A stretch of DNA of 64,000 nt from positions 28,703 through 92,702 of the forward strand of contig NZ_QOWE01000035.1 of the NCBI RefSeq assembly GCF_003334855.1, read 5' to 3'. The notes beneath the pieces are model-generated. The model was not told where the DNA came from, made no database searches, and saw only the letters and a program-made list of their open reading frames with translations. The translations under genes and the position numbers were made by a program. This document shows positions 1-7,952 of the stretch, one piece after another (position 1 is the stretch's first letter; each line of letters opens with the position of its first letter). The stretch is from Larkinella punicea. Lineage in GTDB: Bacteria; Bacteroidota; Bacteroidia; Cytophagales; Spirosomataceae.

Positions 1-525
1 GGCATCCGGATTTCGGGGCAAAATCCGCAGCAAACCGTTCAGCGCATTCAAAAAGCTTGGGAGGAAATTTATCCCGATGCGGTTTTTGAATACGAATTTC
101 TGGACGAGCAACTGGCGCAGTTTTACGAAACCGAGAACCTGATTTTTCGGCTGGTCAACACCTTTGCCGGCATCGCCATCCTGATTTGCGGACTCGGTTT
201 ATACGGTCTGGTGTCGTTGGTCGTCGTTCAGCGGACGAAGGAAATCGGCATTCGGAAAGTGCTGGGCGCGTCGGTGGCTGGCATTGTTGCGCTACTTTCG
301 AAAGACTTTTTGAAATTAGTGATCGTCGCGATGGCCATTGCCAGCCCCATTGCGGGATACGCCATGAATCAGTGGTTGCAGGATTTTGCTTATAAAATCA
401 GTCTGGCGTGGTGGATGTTCGCGCTGGCGGGTGGTCTGGCGGTTTTGGTCGCGCTGGTGACGGTTTCCTTCCAAAGTATTAGAGCGGCTTTGGCGAATCC
501 GGTGAAGAGTTTGCGTGCGGAATAG
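1..525 (+). CDS. FtsX-like permease, C-terminal part (cut by window edge)
   Basis: The frame is open from base 1 and ends at TAG 523-525, leaving the last 174 residues of a permease that starts before the window. Visible parts are the end of the second periplasmic domain (FEYEFLDEQLAQFY), TM6 with GLGLYGL, the second coupling segment QRTKEIGIRKVLGA followed by LLSKDF, TM7, TM8 and the tail NPVKSLRAE. The Tyr in GLGLYGL and the RAE ending match the group B permease at 21760, so I place it in group B. Its 3' end faces a Uma2-like gene on the other strand, with a palindrome between them. Being a permease fragment is near certain; its full length and any N-terminal prefix cannot be known here. 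Confidence 0.93.
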   Translation, partial: GIRISGQNPQQTVQRIQKAWEEIYPDAVFEYEFLDEQLAQFYETENLIFRLVNTFAGIAILICGLGLYGLVSLVVVQRTKEIGIRKVLGASVAGIVALLSKDFLKLVIVAMAIASPIAGYAMNQWLQDFAYKISLAWWMFALAGGLAVLVALVTVSFQSIRAALANPVKSLRAE

Positions 526-589
526 GAACACGGATTTTGACGGATAAAATGGATGAAAAATCCGTTCAATCCGTCAAATCCGTGTTCCT
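524..589. terminator. Inverted repeat, probable bidirectional terminator
   Basis: Arms 524-545 and 569-589 pair over 21 bp with one extra T in the left arm (core AACACGGATTTGACGGAT). It begins inside the permease stop codon and its right arm overlaps the 3' end of the convergent Uma2-like gene. A degenerate relative (ACACGGATT, ATCCGT words) lies at 46160-46240. Confidence 0.6.
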
Positions 590-1032
590 GTCAAAAAGCT
601 ATTCAGGTCGATTTGCAGGATTTCGGAGAAAGCGGAGTTTTCAGTGAGGCCACCATCGCCCCGGCGATACCGGAACCAGCGCAGGGCTTTGTAATCATAG
701 ACAAAGCCTTCCCGAATGCCATACAAATCGTTGTCAATGAGCTGAATCACTTTTTGAAGATCACCTTTGACGCCTTGTGTTTTGCTGATTTCAATGATGA
801 TCTCTGTTTCATCGGTCTCATTGTTAACAAGCGAAACATCGGGAACGGGACTTGCCTTGCTATCATCGAGCATGACTTCAGGTAAGGGTTCCAGATGAAT
901 GGCATTTTCGCGGTAAAAAAGAATGCCCAGTCCGACGGTTAATTTGGAGATAATTCGCTGGTGGTCAGCGGGTGCCCAAACACCCCAATCTTCGTTGACA
1001 ACCGGTGGAGGAGTTACTGGTGGGAAATACAT
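574..1032 (-). CDS. Short Uma2-like (DUF820, PD-(D/E)XK fold) protein
   Basis: 152 residues from ATG 1032. I chose this start rather than the one at 1062 because three paralogues in the window also begin MYF/MYI and because a TAAGTTTG promoter box lies at 1051-1058, which would put the transcript start downstream of 1062. Features: HQRIISKLTVGLG near the N-terminus, EPLPE, then VPDVSL and EIIIEIS, which resemble the PD...E core of Uma2/DUF820 proteins, although no canonical catalytic Lys follows the Glu. The C-terminal GDGGLTENSAFSEILQIDL is shared with the paralogues at 24269, 24747 and 53548. Uma2 proteins have a restriction-endonuclease-like fold, but their cellular role is not settled. 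The gene is divergent from the permease at 1071, with 38 bp between starts. Confidence 0.72.
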   Translation of the reverse strand: MYFPPVTPPPVVNEDWGVWAPADHQRIISKLTVGLGILFYRENAIHLEPLPEVMLDDSKASPVPDVSLVNNETDETEIIIEISKTQGVKGDLQKVIQLIDNDLYGIREGFVYDYKALRWFRYRRGDGGLTENSAFSEILQIDLNSFLTGTRI

Positions 1033-1050
1033 AATTCGTCGTGTTTTAAT

Positions 1051-1081
1051 CAAACTTAACACAATATCCGATGCTTCGCAA
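1051..1081 (-). promoter_or_regulatory. Bacteroidota-type promoter for the Uma2-like gene
   Basis: On the minus strand, TTG (1081-1079), 20 bp, then TAAGTTTG (1058-1051) fit the Bacteroidota consensus TTTG-N19-21-TAnnTTTG. The -33 element lies inside the opening codons (ATGCTTCGCAA) of the divergent permease at 1071. The same arrangement recurs at 25231-25261. Confidence 0.55.
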
Positions 1082-3425
1082 CTACCTCAAAATCGCCCTG
1101 CGCAACCTCTGGCGCAACAAGTTGTACACCGGTTTGAACGTCGGCGGGCTGGCCATCGGGCTGGCGGCCTGTCTGCTGATGGCGCTGTATGTCGACCACG
1201 AGTTTTCGTATGACGGCTACCACGCCAACGCCCACCGGATTGTGCGCGTAACGACCGATATGAAAACGCCGGAGTCGGTTTTGTCGATTGCGTCCAGCCC
1301 GGTTCCGCTGGCGGAAGCTCTGAAACGCGATTACCCGGAAGTCGAAACCGCCGTGCGTTTGCTGCCCACTGATGCCGTTATACGTCATGAGGATAAGCTG
1401 CTCAAAGAACCGGATGTCTATTACGCCGACAACGAAGTGTTCTCGGTGTTCTCGTATGCATTTCTGGCGGGAAATCCGGCTTCGGCGCTGGCAAATCCGA
1501 ACAGCGCGGTTCTGACCGAACGGCTGGCGAAGAAGTATTTCGGGAAGACGGATGTGCTGGGAAAAACCCTCGAATTCAACAAGCAACTTTTTCAGGTCAC
1601 CGGCGTCATGGCCGACGCGCCGAGTAATACCGATCTGCCCGTGAGCGCCCTGCTGTCCAAAGTGTTCACCGGGAGCCGGTCGTGGGTGGAAGATGATTTT
1701 CCGTGTTATACCTACGTTCTTTTCCGGGACGAACCCAATCTGGCGGTTTTTGGCAAAAAACTGACGCAGCTTGCGAATAAATACGCTAACCCCGAACTGA
1801 AGAAAATGGGCGCGGAAGGCTACTCGCTCAGCTTCCCGGCGGAGGTGTTGCAAGACGTCCATTACAGCCAGGGCAAAATGGCCGATACGCCCAAGGGTAA
1901 TAAGCAGTACGGGTATCTGTTCGCCTTTCTGTCGGTATTTGTCCTGACCATTGCGCTGCTGAACTACATCAATCTGCTGACGGCCAAAGCCACCGAACGC
2001 GCCAAAGAAGTCGGAATTCGGAAGGCCAACGGCGCACAACGCGGTCAGCTAATCCGGCAGTTTCTGCTGGAATCGTTGTTATTAAGCGGTTTTTCGGTCG
2101 GTATTGCCGTGGTGCTGGTGTATTTTGCCCTTTCTTTTTTCAATGAACTGTTACAAATCCGCCTGTCAATCGTCTTATCAGAAGCCGTACCGCTGATCGG
2201 TTTTATCTGGCTCCTGATCACGCTGGCAGGCGGTTTATACCCGGCTTTTGTGTTGTCTGATTATCGCCCGGTCGAGGTGCTGAGAGGCCGGATTGGCAGC
2301 TACGGAAAAGGAGCGTGGTTTCGAAAATCCGTGATCGTTTTTCAGTTTGTACTGGCCGTCGGCATGATTGCCGGGGTTCTGGTGATTCGCCGGCAAATGA
2401 ATTTCCTGCAAACCAAAGATCTGGGTTTTTCGAAAGACCGAATTCTGAGCGTTCACTTGCCCGACGACTCGACGGCGCGGGCGGGTGCCACTGCCTTTGC
2501 CAACAGTCTGAAAAACCGCAGTGAAGTCGGCGCGGTGACGCTGGGCTCCGGTTTACAGCCGTCGGGCCTGTTGCCCATGGCTTCCACTACGTTCCGGAGC
2601 AATGGACGAAAACGGGAACTTATGAGCAATTTTCTATTTGTGGATGACCAGTTTTTACCCTTACTGAATATGAAGCTGAAAGCAGGGCGCAACCTGTCGT
2701 CGCAATCGAAAGCCGATTTGAAAGGTGGATTCATCGTCAACGAAGCGTTTGTTAAACTGGCGGGTTGGAAGAACGGCATTGGGGAGACGATCGACGGATT
2801 TGGCCACAAGGGGAAGGTCGTCGGCGTCGTGAAGAATTTCCATTATCGCTCCCTGCACAACCTGATCGAACCTTTGGTGCTGGTTTACAATACCGTTCCG
2901 GCCAGCAGCGTCATGCTGAACCTGAGGGCCGATCAGTTGCCGGTGGTGAAAACCATCTGGCAGCAACATTACCCGCTCTATCCGTTCGATTATGCATTTC
3001 TGGACCAATCGTTTGAGGCCCAATATTATAAAGATCGGGTGTTGGCAACAGTTTTTAACGGTTTCGCCACATTAACCATCCTGGTTTCTTGTTTAGGACT
3101 ATTCGGTTTTGTTACCTTTACAACGGGGCAACGAACAAAAGAGATTGGGATACGCAAGATTTTGGGCGCATCCGTCGTTAACGTGGTGTTATTGCTCTCC
3201 AAAGATTTTCTCAAGTTAGTTCTCATTGCCTTTTTTATTGCTGCTCCGGTTGCCTGGTATGCGCTGGATCGCTGGTTGCAGGATTTCGCGTACCGTGTCG
3301 GATTGGAAGGATGGCTCTTCGCAGCAGCGGGTGGTCTGGTCATACTGATTGCCGTGTTGACCGTGTCGTTTCAGTCCATCAATGCCGCATTAATGAATCC
3401 GGTTAACAGTTTAAAATCAGAATGA
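1071..3425 (+). CDS. FtsX-like orphan ABC permease (group C), 784 aa
   Basis: Full-length MacB/FtsX-type inner-membrane permease. Approximate layout: TM1 21-42, periplasmic domain 43-280, TM2 281-302, TM3 337-358, TM4 372-396, TM5 417-440, second periplasmic domain 441-655, TM6 660-683, TM7 715-735, TM8 747-767. Coupling segments are RAKEVGIRKANGA (first; Ala-Asn where most paralogues have Val-Val or Val-Leu) and QRTKEIGIRKILGA (second). The tail is NPVNSLKSE. The start ATGCTTCGCAACTACCTCAA is nearly the same as that of the permease at 25251. No ATPase is adjacent; the next gene is a secreted repeat protein 71 bp downstream, possibly co-transcribed. Substrate unknown; such permeases move or sense lipids, peptides or envelope stress in characterised relatives. 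Confidence 0.93.
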   Translation: MLRNYLKIALRNLWRNKLYTGLNVGGLAIGLAACLLMALYVDHEFSYDGYHANAHRIVRVTTDMKTPESVLSIASSPVPLAEALKRDYPEVETAVRLLPTDAVIRHEDKLLKEPDVYYADNEVFSVFSYAFLAGNPASALANPNSAVLTERLAKKYFGKTDVLGKTLEFNKQLFQVTGVMADAPSNTDLPVSALLSKVFTGSRSWVEDDFPCYTYVLFRDEPNLAVFGKKLTQLANKYANPELKKMGAEGYSLSFPAEVLQDVHYSQGKMADTPKGNKQYGYLFAFLSVFVLTIALLNYINLLTAKATERAKEVGIRKANGAQRGQLIRQFLLESLLLSGFSVGIAVVLVYFALSFFNELLQIRLSIVLSEAVPLIGFIWLLITLAGGLYPAFVLSDYRPVEVLRGRIGSYGKGAWFRKSVIVFQFVLAVGMIAGVLVIRRQMNFLQTKDLGFSKDRILSVHLPDDSTARAGATAFANSLKNRSEVGAVTLGSGLQPSGLLPMASTTFRSNGRKRELMSNFLFVDDQFLPLLNMKLKAGRNLSSQSKADLKGGFIVNEAFVKLAGWKNGIGETIDGFGHKGKVVGVVKNFHYRSLHNLIEPLVLVYNTVPASSVMLNLRADQLPVVKTIWQQHYPLYPFDYAFLDQSFEAQYYKDRVLATVFNGFATLTILVSCLGLFGFVTFTTGQRTKEIGIRKILGASVVNVVLLLSKDFLKLVLIAFFIAAPVAWYALDRWLQDFAYRVGLEGWLFAAAGGLVILIAVLTVSFQSINAALMNPVNSLKSE

Positions 3426-3443
3426 ACACCCTGAACCGCCCGG

Positions 3444-3475
3444 GTAACCTGTGAAATTGTGCGGATTCAGGTTAC
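3444..3475. repeat. Short inverted repeat between permease and secreted protein gene
   Basis: GTAACCTG (3444-3451) and CAGGTTAC (3468-3475) form a perfect 8-bp dyad with a 16-nt loop. There is no T-run, so it may be an operator or a weak attenuator rather than a terminator. Confidence 0.35.
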
Positions 3476-3496
3476 TCTCCCTAAAACAGTAAACAC

Positions 3497-4105
3497 ATGA
3501 AAACAGCAATTACCCTCGCACTCTTCGGAATCAGCGTCGCGGCTGTCGCCCAGGAACGCTCGTCGATCAGCCGGAGCATCAATGACAATGGCAAAACGTT
3601 GCGTATAAAGATCGACGTTGAACAGCCCAGCCGCAACATTCACTACGATCAGGAATTCGATGCGATGGGGATGAGCAAGGAGGAAAAAGAAGCATTGATC
3701 AGCTCGATTCAGGATTCACTGGGCGTGCATGTCGTGGTCAGTCCGCCCCGCGCCCCCAAACCGCCGACGGCCCCCCGGGGTGGTGTCCGACCAACGCGCT
3801 ATGAATCGGGCGAAGTGGCGGTTGCTGCACGGGGAACCAGCACGTCCTCCGGAAACCGGTCGAAAAACGAGGATAGTCATTTGCCGAAAAACGTGATTGT
3901 GGCACCGGACGGAACGCCGTATACCAAAACCCTCATCGAAGATCCCGAAAATAACCGCCTGAAGATGAAGTACGAATACAAGCTCGACGGCGAAGAACAC
4001 GTTTTCGAGCGGACGATCAACTTGCAGGGTAAAAGCGAATCCGAAAAACAGCAGCTCATTGCCGAAACGGAGCGAACGCTGGGCCTGTCGAATGCGCGAA
4101 AGTGA
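3497..4105 (+). CDS. Secreted hypothetical protein with an internal duplication, 202 aa
   Basis: No family recognised. Residues 1-18 (MKTAITLALFGISVAAVA) look like a Sec signal peptide with cleavage near AVA-QE, so the product is probably periplasmic. Two related units of about 50 residues are visible. The first (about 25-78) ends GMSKEEKEALISSIQDSLGV and the second (about 150-200) ends GKSESEKQQLIAETERTLGL; each is preceded by a charged beta-rich stretch. A Pro/Gly/Ser-rich linker (about 80-125, with PPRAPKPPTAPRGG) separates them. It follows the permease at 1071 by 71 bp and has its own terminator downstream, so it may be a periplasmic partner of that permease, but this rests on position only. 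Confidence 0.75.
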   Translation: MKTAITLALFGISVAAVAQERSSISRSINDNGKTLRIKIDVEQPSRNIHYDQEFDAMGMSKEEKEALISSIQDSLGVHVVVSPPRAPKPPTAPRGGVRPTRYESGEVAVAARGTSTSSGNRSKNEDSHLPKNVIVAPDGTPYTKTLIEDPENNRLKMKYEYKLDGEEHVFERTINLQGKSESEKQQLIAETERTLGLSNARK

Positions 4106-4141
4106 GCAGTGAACGATAAATAACTGATCCGGTATGGATTG

Positions 4142-4183
4142 AAAATCCCGACTCAAGGCTCGCGTCTTCAGCCGGGATTTTTT
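4142..4183 (+). terminator. Rho-independent terminator
   Basis: Stem AAAATCCCG (4142-4150) pairs with CGGGATTTT (4173-4181), and the T-run continues to 4183. It lies 36 bp after the stop of the secreted protein gene. Confidence 0.65.
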
Positions 4184-4276
4184 ATTTCAGTCGAAATCGA
4201 ATCGACGGTGCAACACGCGTCCACCCCAATCTGTCTATTGAAAAATGGCCCAAAAGGGGTCAAAACGTCCTGAACC

Positions 4277-6742
4277 ATGCTTCAAAACTACCTCAAAGTT
4301 GCTTTCCGCAGTCTCCGGCGCGATCCGGTTTATTCCAGTATCCATTTGGCGGGTTTGTCCGTTGCCTTGGCGTTCGGCCTGCTGACCTACGCCTTCGTGC
4401 GCCATGAGCGGTCGTTCGACCGGTTTCATGCCGACGCTGATCGCATCTACCGGTTTGAATCGACCGACTTGTTCGACTTTGAAGGCAAGCCGAAACAACA
4501 CCCGCTCAACCTGCCGTTTTTCCCGGCCGAAGAACACCGGAGTCTAACCTTTCCGGTGGTTTTTGGTGTAGAAATCAAGCAACAAATGCCAGAATTTCAG
4601 GATGTTATTCGAATGGCTAGGCTTCAGGAAAGCATCGTGAAATACGGAACGAACGCGGTGTATGAAAAGGCCATTCTGTTTGCGGATTCCAATTACTTCA
4701 CGTTTTTCTCGATTCCGTTGACGGTGGGTCGCCCGGAGCAGGTGCTGGCCGGATTGCACAACGCGGTGATTTCGGAACGACTGAATCAGAAACTGTTTGC
4801 GAATGAGAATCCGGTTGGCAAGACGATTCGGTACGATGGCAAATTCTACACGGTATCGGGCGTGATGCAAAACCCGCCGTCGAACACGGCACTCACCGCC
4901 GAACTGGTGGTGCGGCTGGAAAGCGATGACTATTATACGAAGCAACTCGAGCAACGGTACAACACGAACAATGTCTACACGCTCGGCAAACTGAGTCCCG
5001 AGGCTTCGCTGACGCAGGTAACGACAAAACTGGCCAGTCTGGGGCCGAAACTCTTCAACGAAGTGATCGGTGATATGTTAAAGTCAGCGTCTCCTGAACA
5101 CAAAGACCGCCTGACCAATAACCGGTTTTTACTCACCGTTCGCCCACTGACCGATACGCACTTTTCCTTCAACGAACGCTGGAACCGCACGGTTTCGCCG
5201 ACAAATGTATACCTGCTGGCGTCCATCAGTCTCTTGATTCTGCTCGTGGCCGGTCTGAATTACATCATCATTTCGCTGTCGAAACTGGCGGGGCGGTTGC
5301 AGGAAGTGGGCGTTCGGAAAGTGGTGGGAGCGGCTCCAAAGCAGTTGGCCGTTCAGCTCTGGCTGGAAACCGTGCTGGTCGTCGGGCTGGCGTCGGTTAT
5401 CAGTCTGCTGCTGGCGTTGCTGCTGCTGCCGACTTTCAATAACCTGACCGACCGGACACTGACGGTTTTCGATGTTTTTCAGGCGGGTAATTTGCTGGGC
5501 TTGTTGAGCATGGTATTGGCGGTCAGTTTAATCGCGGGAATTTATCCGGCTTTGCTGTTCGCCCGTTTCCGTCCGACCGTGTTTCTGGGTCAAAACCGTA
5601 CTTACAAAATCAATCCGCTGGTGATTCAGGGGATGATGGGCATGCAGTTTGTGTTGTCGCTGGTGCTGGTGACGGCGGCCATCACGATGCATAAACAGTT
5701 GAGTTTTGTGCAGGAAAAGGAACTGGGATTGACGAAAGAACTGGTTCTCAAAGTCAAAAACCTGCAACAGTTTGAGGATGGCAGCGGCCCCCGGATTTAT
5801 GAACGGTTGCTGCGGTATCAGTCGACGAACCCGGATGTGTTGCTCGTCGCCAGCAGCGCCGGTGGTTACGGCGAAGACGGTTTTAACCGCAACGGAACCA
5901 CGATCAATGGACAGAAATACTGGGCTTTGCAGCAGGCAATCGATTACAACTTCTTTACGTTGCTGGGAATCAAACTCAAACAGGGCCGGATTTTTTCGCC
6001 AGCGTTTCGGTCCGATACGGCGAAAAGCGTCAAGGCGGTGGTGATCAACGAAACGCTGGCGAAGTTGCTGGGTCAGGAACTGGCGTTCAACAAACCGCTG
6101 GAGACCTTGAATGGCCGGACGGTGATTGGCGTCGTGAACGATCACAACATCGAACCATTGACGAAAGCCATTCAGCCCGCATACTACAAACTGGATCTGG
6201 GCTTTCAGGGCGTGTTTTACCTGAAACTAACGCCCGGCAATCTGTCCGACAAAGTCGCCCGCATTGCCCGCGACTGGCCGCAACTTTCCGACGGGCAACC
6301 TTTTGAGTATTCTTTTCTGGATCAGGATCTGCAAGCCCGGTATCGCGACTACCAACGCTGGACGACGTTGACCCAACTCGCCACCGGCATTGCGTTGCTG
6401 ATTGCGGCTTTGGGTTTGTTCGGGCTGGCGGGCATTCAGGCCATCAACCGGATGCGGGAAGTCGGTATTCGGAAGGTGATGGGCGCCACCGTGGGGCAAC
6501 TGTGGGTTCTGCTCAACCGCCGGACGCTCACGCTGGTGGGGCTGGCTTTTGGTCTGGCCATTCCGCTATCGATCTGGCTGATGAACCGCTGGCTGGATAG
6601 TTTCGCCTACCGCATTCCGCTGAACTGGCCCATTTTTGCGCTCGCGGGTGGTTTGGGCGTTTTCGTCGCGCTGGCAGCGGTCAGTTATCACTCCATTCGG
6701 ACGGCCTTGATGAATCCGGTGAAGTCATTGCGTTCAGAATGA
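4277..6742 (+). CDS. FtsX-like orphan ABC permease, divergent member, 821 aa
   Basis: The longest unprefixed permease in the window and the least typical. The opening MLQNYLKVAFRSLRRDPVYS and the tail NPVKSLRSE keep the family frame. The first coupling segment (about 341-351) reads QEVGVRKVVGA after LAGRL. The second (about 725-735) reads MREVGIRKVMGA and is followed by LLNRRTLTLV instead of LLSKDFLKLV. TM2 holds LNYIIISLSKL rather than the usual NFMNLATA. PCD1 contains ILFADSNYFTFFSIPL, closest to group C members at 43499 and 48978. No sigma-54-like element and no ATPase gene is nearby. The altered second coupling region suggests a different partner or weaker constraint. Family assignment is firm; substrate unknown. 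Confidence 0.92.
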   Translation: MLQNYLKVAFRSLRRDPVYSSIHLAGLSVALAFGLLTYAFVRHERSFDRFHADADRIYRFESTDLFDFEGKPKQHPLNLPFFPAEEHRSLTFPVVFGVEIKQQMPEFQDVIRMARLQESIVKYGTNAVYEKAILFADSNYFTFFSIPLTVGRPEQVLAGLHNAVISERLNQKLFANENPVGKTIRYDGKFYTVSGVMQNPPSNTALTAELVVRLESDDYYTKQLEQRYNTNNVYTLGKLSPEASLTQVTTKLASLGPKLFNEVIGDMLKSASPEHKDRLTNNRFLLTVRPLTDTHFSFNERWNRTVSPTNVYLLASISLLILLVAGLNYIIISLSKLAGRLQEVGVRKVVGAAPKQLAVQLWLETVLVVGLASVISLLLALLLLPTFNNLTDRTLTVFDVFQAGNLLGLLSMVLAVSLIAGIYPALLFARFRPTVFLGQNRTYKINPLVIQGMMGMQFVLSLVLVTAAITMHKQLSFVQEKELGLTKELVLKVKNLQQFEDGSGPRIYERLLRYQSTNPDVLLVASSAGGYGEDGFNRNGTTINGQKYWALQQAIDYNFFTLLGIKLKQGRIFSPAFRSDTAKSVKAVVINETLAKLLGQELAFNKPLETLNGRTVIGVVNDHNIEPLTKAIQPAYYKLDLGFQGVFYLKLTPGNLSDKVARIARDWPQLSDGQPFEYSFLDQDLQARYRDYQRWTTLTQLATGIALLIAALGLFGLAGIQAINRMREVGIRKVMGATVGQLWVLLNRRTLTLVGLAFGLAIPLSIWLMNRWLDSFAYRIPLNWPIFALAGGLGVFVALAAVSYHSIRTALMNPVKSLRSE

Positions 6743-6852
6743 GGACGGGGTCGCCCGTTTGGGTAAAATGGTTAAGCCGTTGTTTTGATATTCGTTAGAC
6801 CCGGTTACGCCATCCATTCCGTCGGGATTGCTTTTGATTTTCTGTGTAGGGA

Positions 6853-7064
6853 GATTCTACAAAATGGATCATCCCTACGGGACTCATCCTACTATCGATG
6901 CACATGGTTTCTACAAAATGGATCATCCCTACGGGATTGTTTTTGGCTTTCTGTGTGTGGTGATTCTACAAAATGGATTATCCTTACGGAATTGTTTTTG
7001 GCTTTCTGTAGGGCGGTTGCGCTTTCCTCATCGTCCCGTAGGGATGGTCCATTTTGTAGAAACC
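6853..7064. repeat. Cluster of short dispersed repeats (core CTACAAAATGGATCATCC)
   Basis: The 421-bp gap 6743-7163 holds no convincing gene. It contains three direct copies of a unit built on CTACAAAATGGATCATCC followed by CTACGGGA, at about 6853-6883, 6906-6960 and 6962-7013. Copies 2 and 3 also share TTGTTTTTGGCTTTCTGT. A fourth, inverted copy is at 7033-7064 (GTCCCGTAGGGATGGTCC, then ATTTTGTAGAAACC). Copy spacing is irregular and there are no spacers of constant length, so it is not CRISPR. Related units recur at 18944-19075. It resembles a REP/MITE-like intergenic family. Confidence 0.7.
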
Positions 7065-7163
7065 TGGTGAAGGCCGGAGTCCTGTCCTGTCAATAGAAAC
7101 GCTGGTCACCCTTCCAGGGCTTTTGGTTAATTTGAATGGATTCTTGAGCTCAATACCCCTGCT

Positions 7164-7649
7164 TTATCCTTCAAAAATCTCGGCTAGCTGGAGCTGAATA
7201 CCAGTTTCGGGATCGGTAATCGTCCCTTCCGTAAAATTGATCTGTTTCCGATTGGGCAAGAAAATGGAAACAATCTGTAGCGCCGGTACAATCAACCAGA
7301 CGGTTTTGACACCAGCAGGGAAATGCTTCTTGTAGATGCGTTCGAGCAGGCTGTTCATACTTTGCTCGGGAGAGAGAATCTCCAGCGTGGTGAGCGGAAC
7401 ATCCTGTACAACGATTTCATCAGTCAGCCAATCCGAAGTTCGTTTAGGGAAAATGCAAAGGTCAGGCCGGGTTTTGCCAGAAGCGAATTCAAGATCTAAT
7501 TCTGTAAACACATCGTACTGTTTCTGGTACGCTAAAAGCAAAAGGAAAGCCAGTCGGCTTTGCAATTTAGAGTGGTTCCGGCTTGACATTTTTTCCTCTT
7601 CAGGGTCCTGACTGCTAAGTTGTGGTTCGGCAACGGCTTCCATACGCAT
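7164..7649 (-). CDS. Uma2 family endonuclease-like protein (classic DUF820 type), about 161 aa
   Basis: Typical Uma2/DUF820 features in order: SSRNHSKLQSRLAFLLLL, then VFTELDLEF, GKTRPDLCIF (the PD motif), PLTTLEILSPEQS (the E motif with LSPE), a helix ending KKHFPAGVKTVWLI, and a C-terminal strand region with ITDPETGIQLQLAEIF. The fold is PD-(D/E)XK nuclease-like. The open frame reaches back to an ATG at 7688, but a TATATTTG -7 box at 7661-7668 predicts transcription starting near 7655, so I prefer the ATG at 7649 (another is at 7643). It differs from the four short Uma2-like proteins in this window and is not paired with a permease start. Function in the cell is unknown. Confidence 0.78.
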   Translation of the reverse strand: MRMEAVAEPQLSSQDPEEEKMSSRNHSKLQSRLAFLLLLAYQKQYDVFTELDLEFASGKTRPDLCIFPKRTSDWLTDEIVVQDVPLTTLEILSPEQSMNSLLERIYKKHFPAGVKTVWLIVPALQIVSIFLPNRKQINFTEGTITDPETGIQLQLAEIFEG

Positions 7650-7660
7650 TGAGGTTTTTT

Positions 7661-7689
7661 CAAATATACTCTTATTTCGGCTCAACAAA
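7661..7689 (-). promoter_or_regulatory. Bacteroidota-type promoter for the Uma2 gene
   Basis: Minus strand: TTTG (7689-7686), 17 bp, then TATATTTG (7668-7661), a perfect TAnnTTTG -7 box. The spacer is slightly shorter than the usual 19 bp. Confidence 0.5.
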
Positions 7690-7737
7690 AAATACGATAT
7701 ACCCTTCTCTCCACCGAAGAGAAAAACGGGAAATCAC

Positions 7738-7768
7738 TTTCGGCCCTGACTTTAAACCGTTACTTTAG
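7738..7768 (+). promoter_or_regulatory. Candidate promoter of the thiamine operon
   Basis: TTTC (7738-7741), 19 bp, TACTTTAG (7761-7768): one mismatch in each box against TTTG-N19-TAnnTTTG. It would start transcription near 7775, just before the TPP riboswitch. Confidence 0.4.
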
Positions 7769-7777
7769 CGGCCATGA

Positions 7778-7855
7778 ATGGCTTTGGGGGTGTCCCGTGC
7801 GGACTGAGATAATACCCTTCGAACCTGACACAGTTGAGACTGTCGTAGGGAAAAG
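7778..7855 (+). promoter_or_regulatory. TPP riboswitch (THI element)
   Basis: Conserved blocks of the TPP aptamer appear in order: GGGGGTGTCCC (from 7786), GGACTGAGATAATACCC (CTGAGA core, 7801-7817), GAACCTGACACAGTT (7821-7835) and GTCGTAGGGAAAAGC (7842-7856). These match the CUGAGA, ACCUGA and GUAGGGAA consensus. It precedes thiM by about 100 bp, so it probably represses the four-gene operon when thiamine pyrophosphate is abundant. Confidence 0.95.
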
Positions 7856-7858
7856 CTG

Positions 7859-7884
7859 GAAAGAACACTTGCTTCTTTCTTTTT
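7859..7884 (+). terminator. Possible riboswitch expression-platform terminator
   Basis: GAAAGAA (7859-7865) pairs with TTCTTTC (7873-7879), directly followed by TTTTT (7880-7884). The stem is AU-rich and weak, so termination control is only a suggestion; translational control of the GTG start is the alternative. Confidence 0.35.
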
Positions 7885-7952
7885 GATTTCCATACCGGGA
7901 AACGCACCCACGCGTCCATTCAGCTTTTGCTCACGTCAAAACCCGGTACGTT

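Noticed and set aside
574..1032. Calling the short Uma2-like genes active restriction or toxin genes
   Set aside because: The PD...E core is visible but no clear catalytic Lys and no partner methylase or antitoxin; only the fold can be proposed.
6853..7064. Possible CRISPR array
   Set aside because: Copies are only three plus one inverted, with irregular distances and partly conserved spacers; no cas genes.
6785..7096. Two overlapping open frames (103 and 80 codons) in the repeat cluster
   Set aside because: They simply read through the repeated units (QNGSSLRD repeats) in two frames; no family resemblance.
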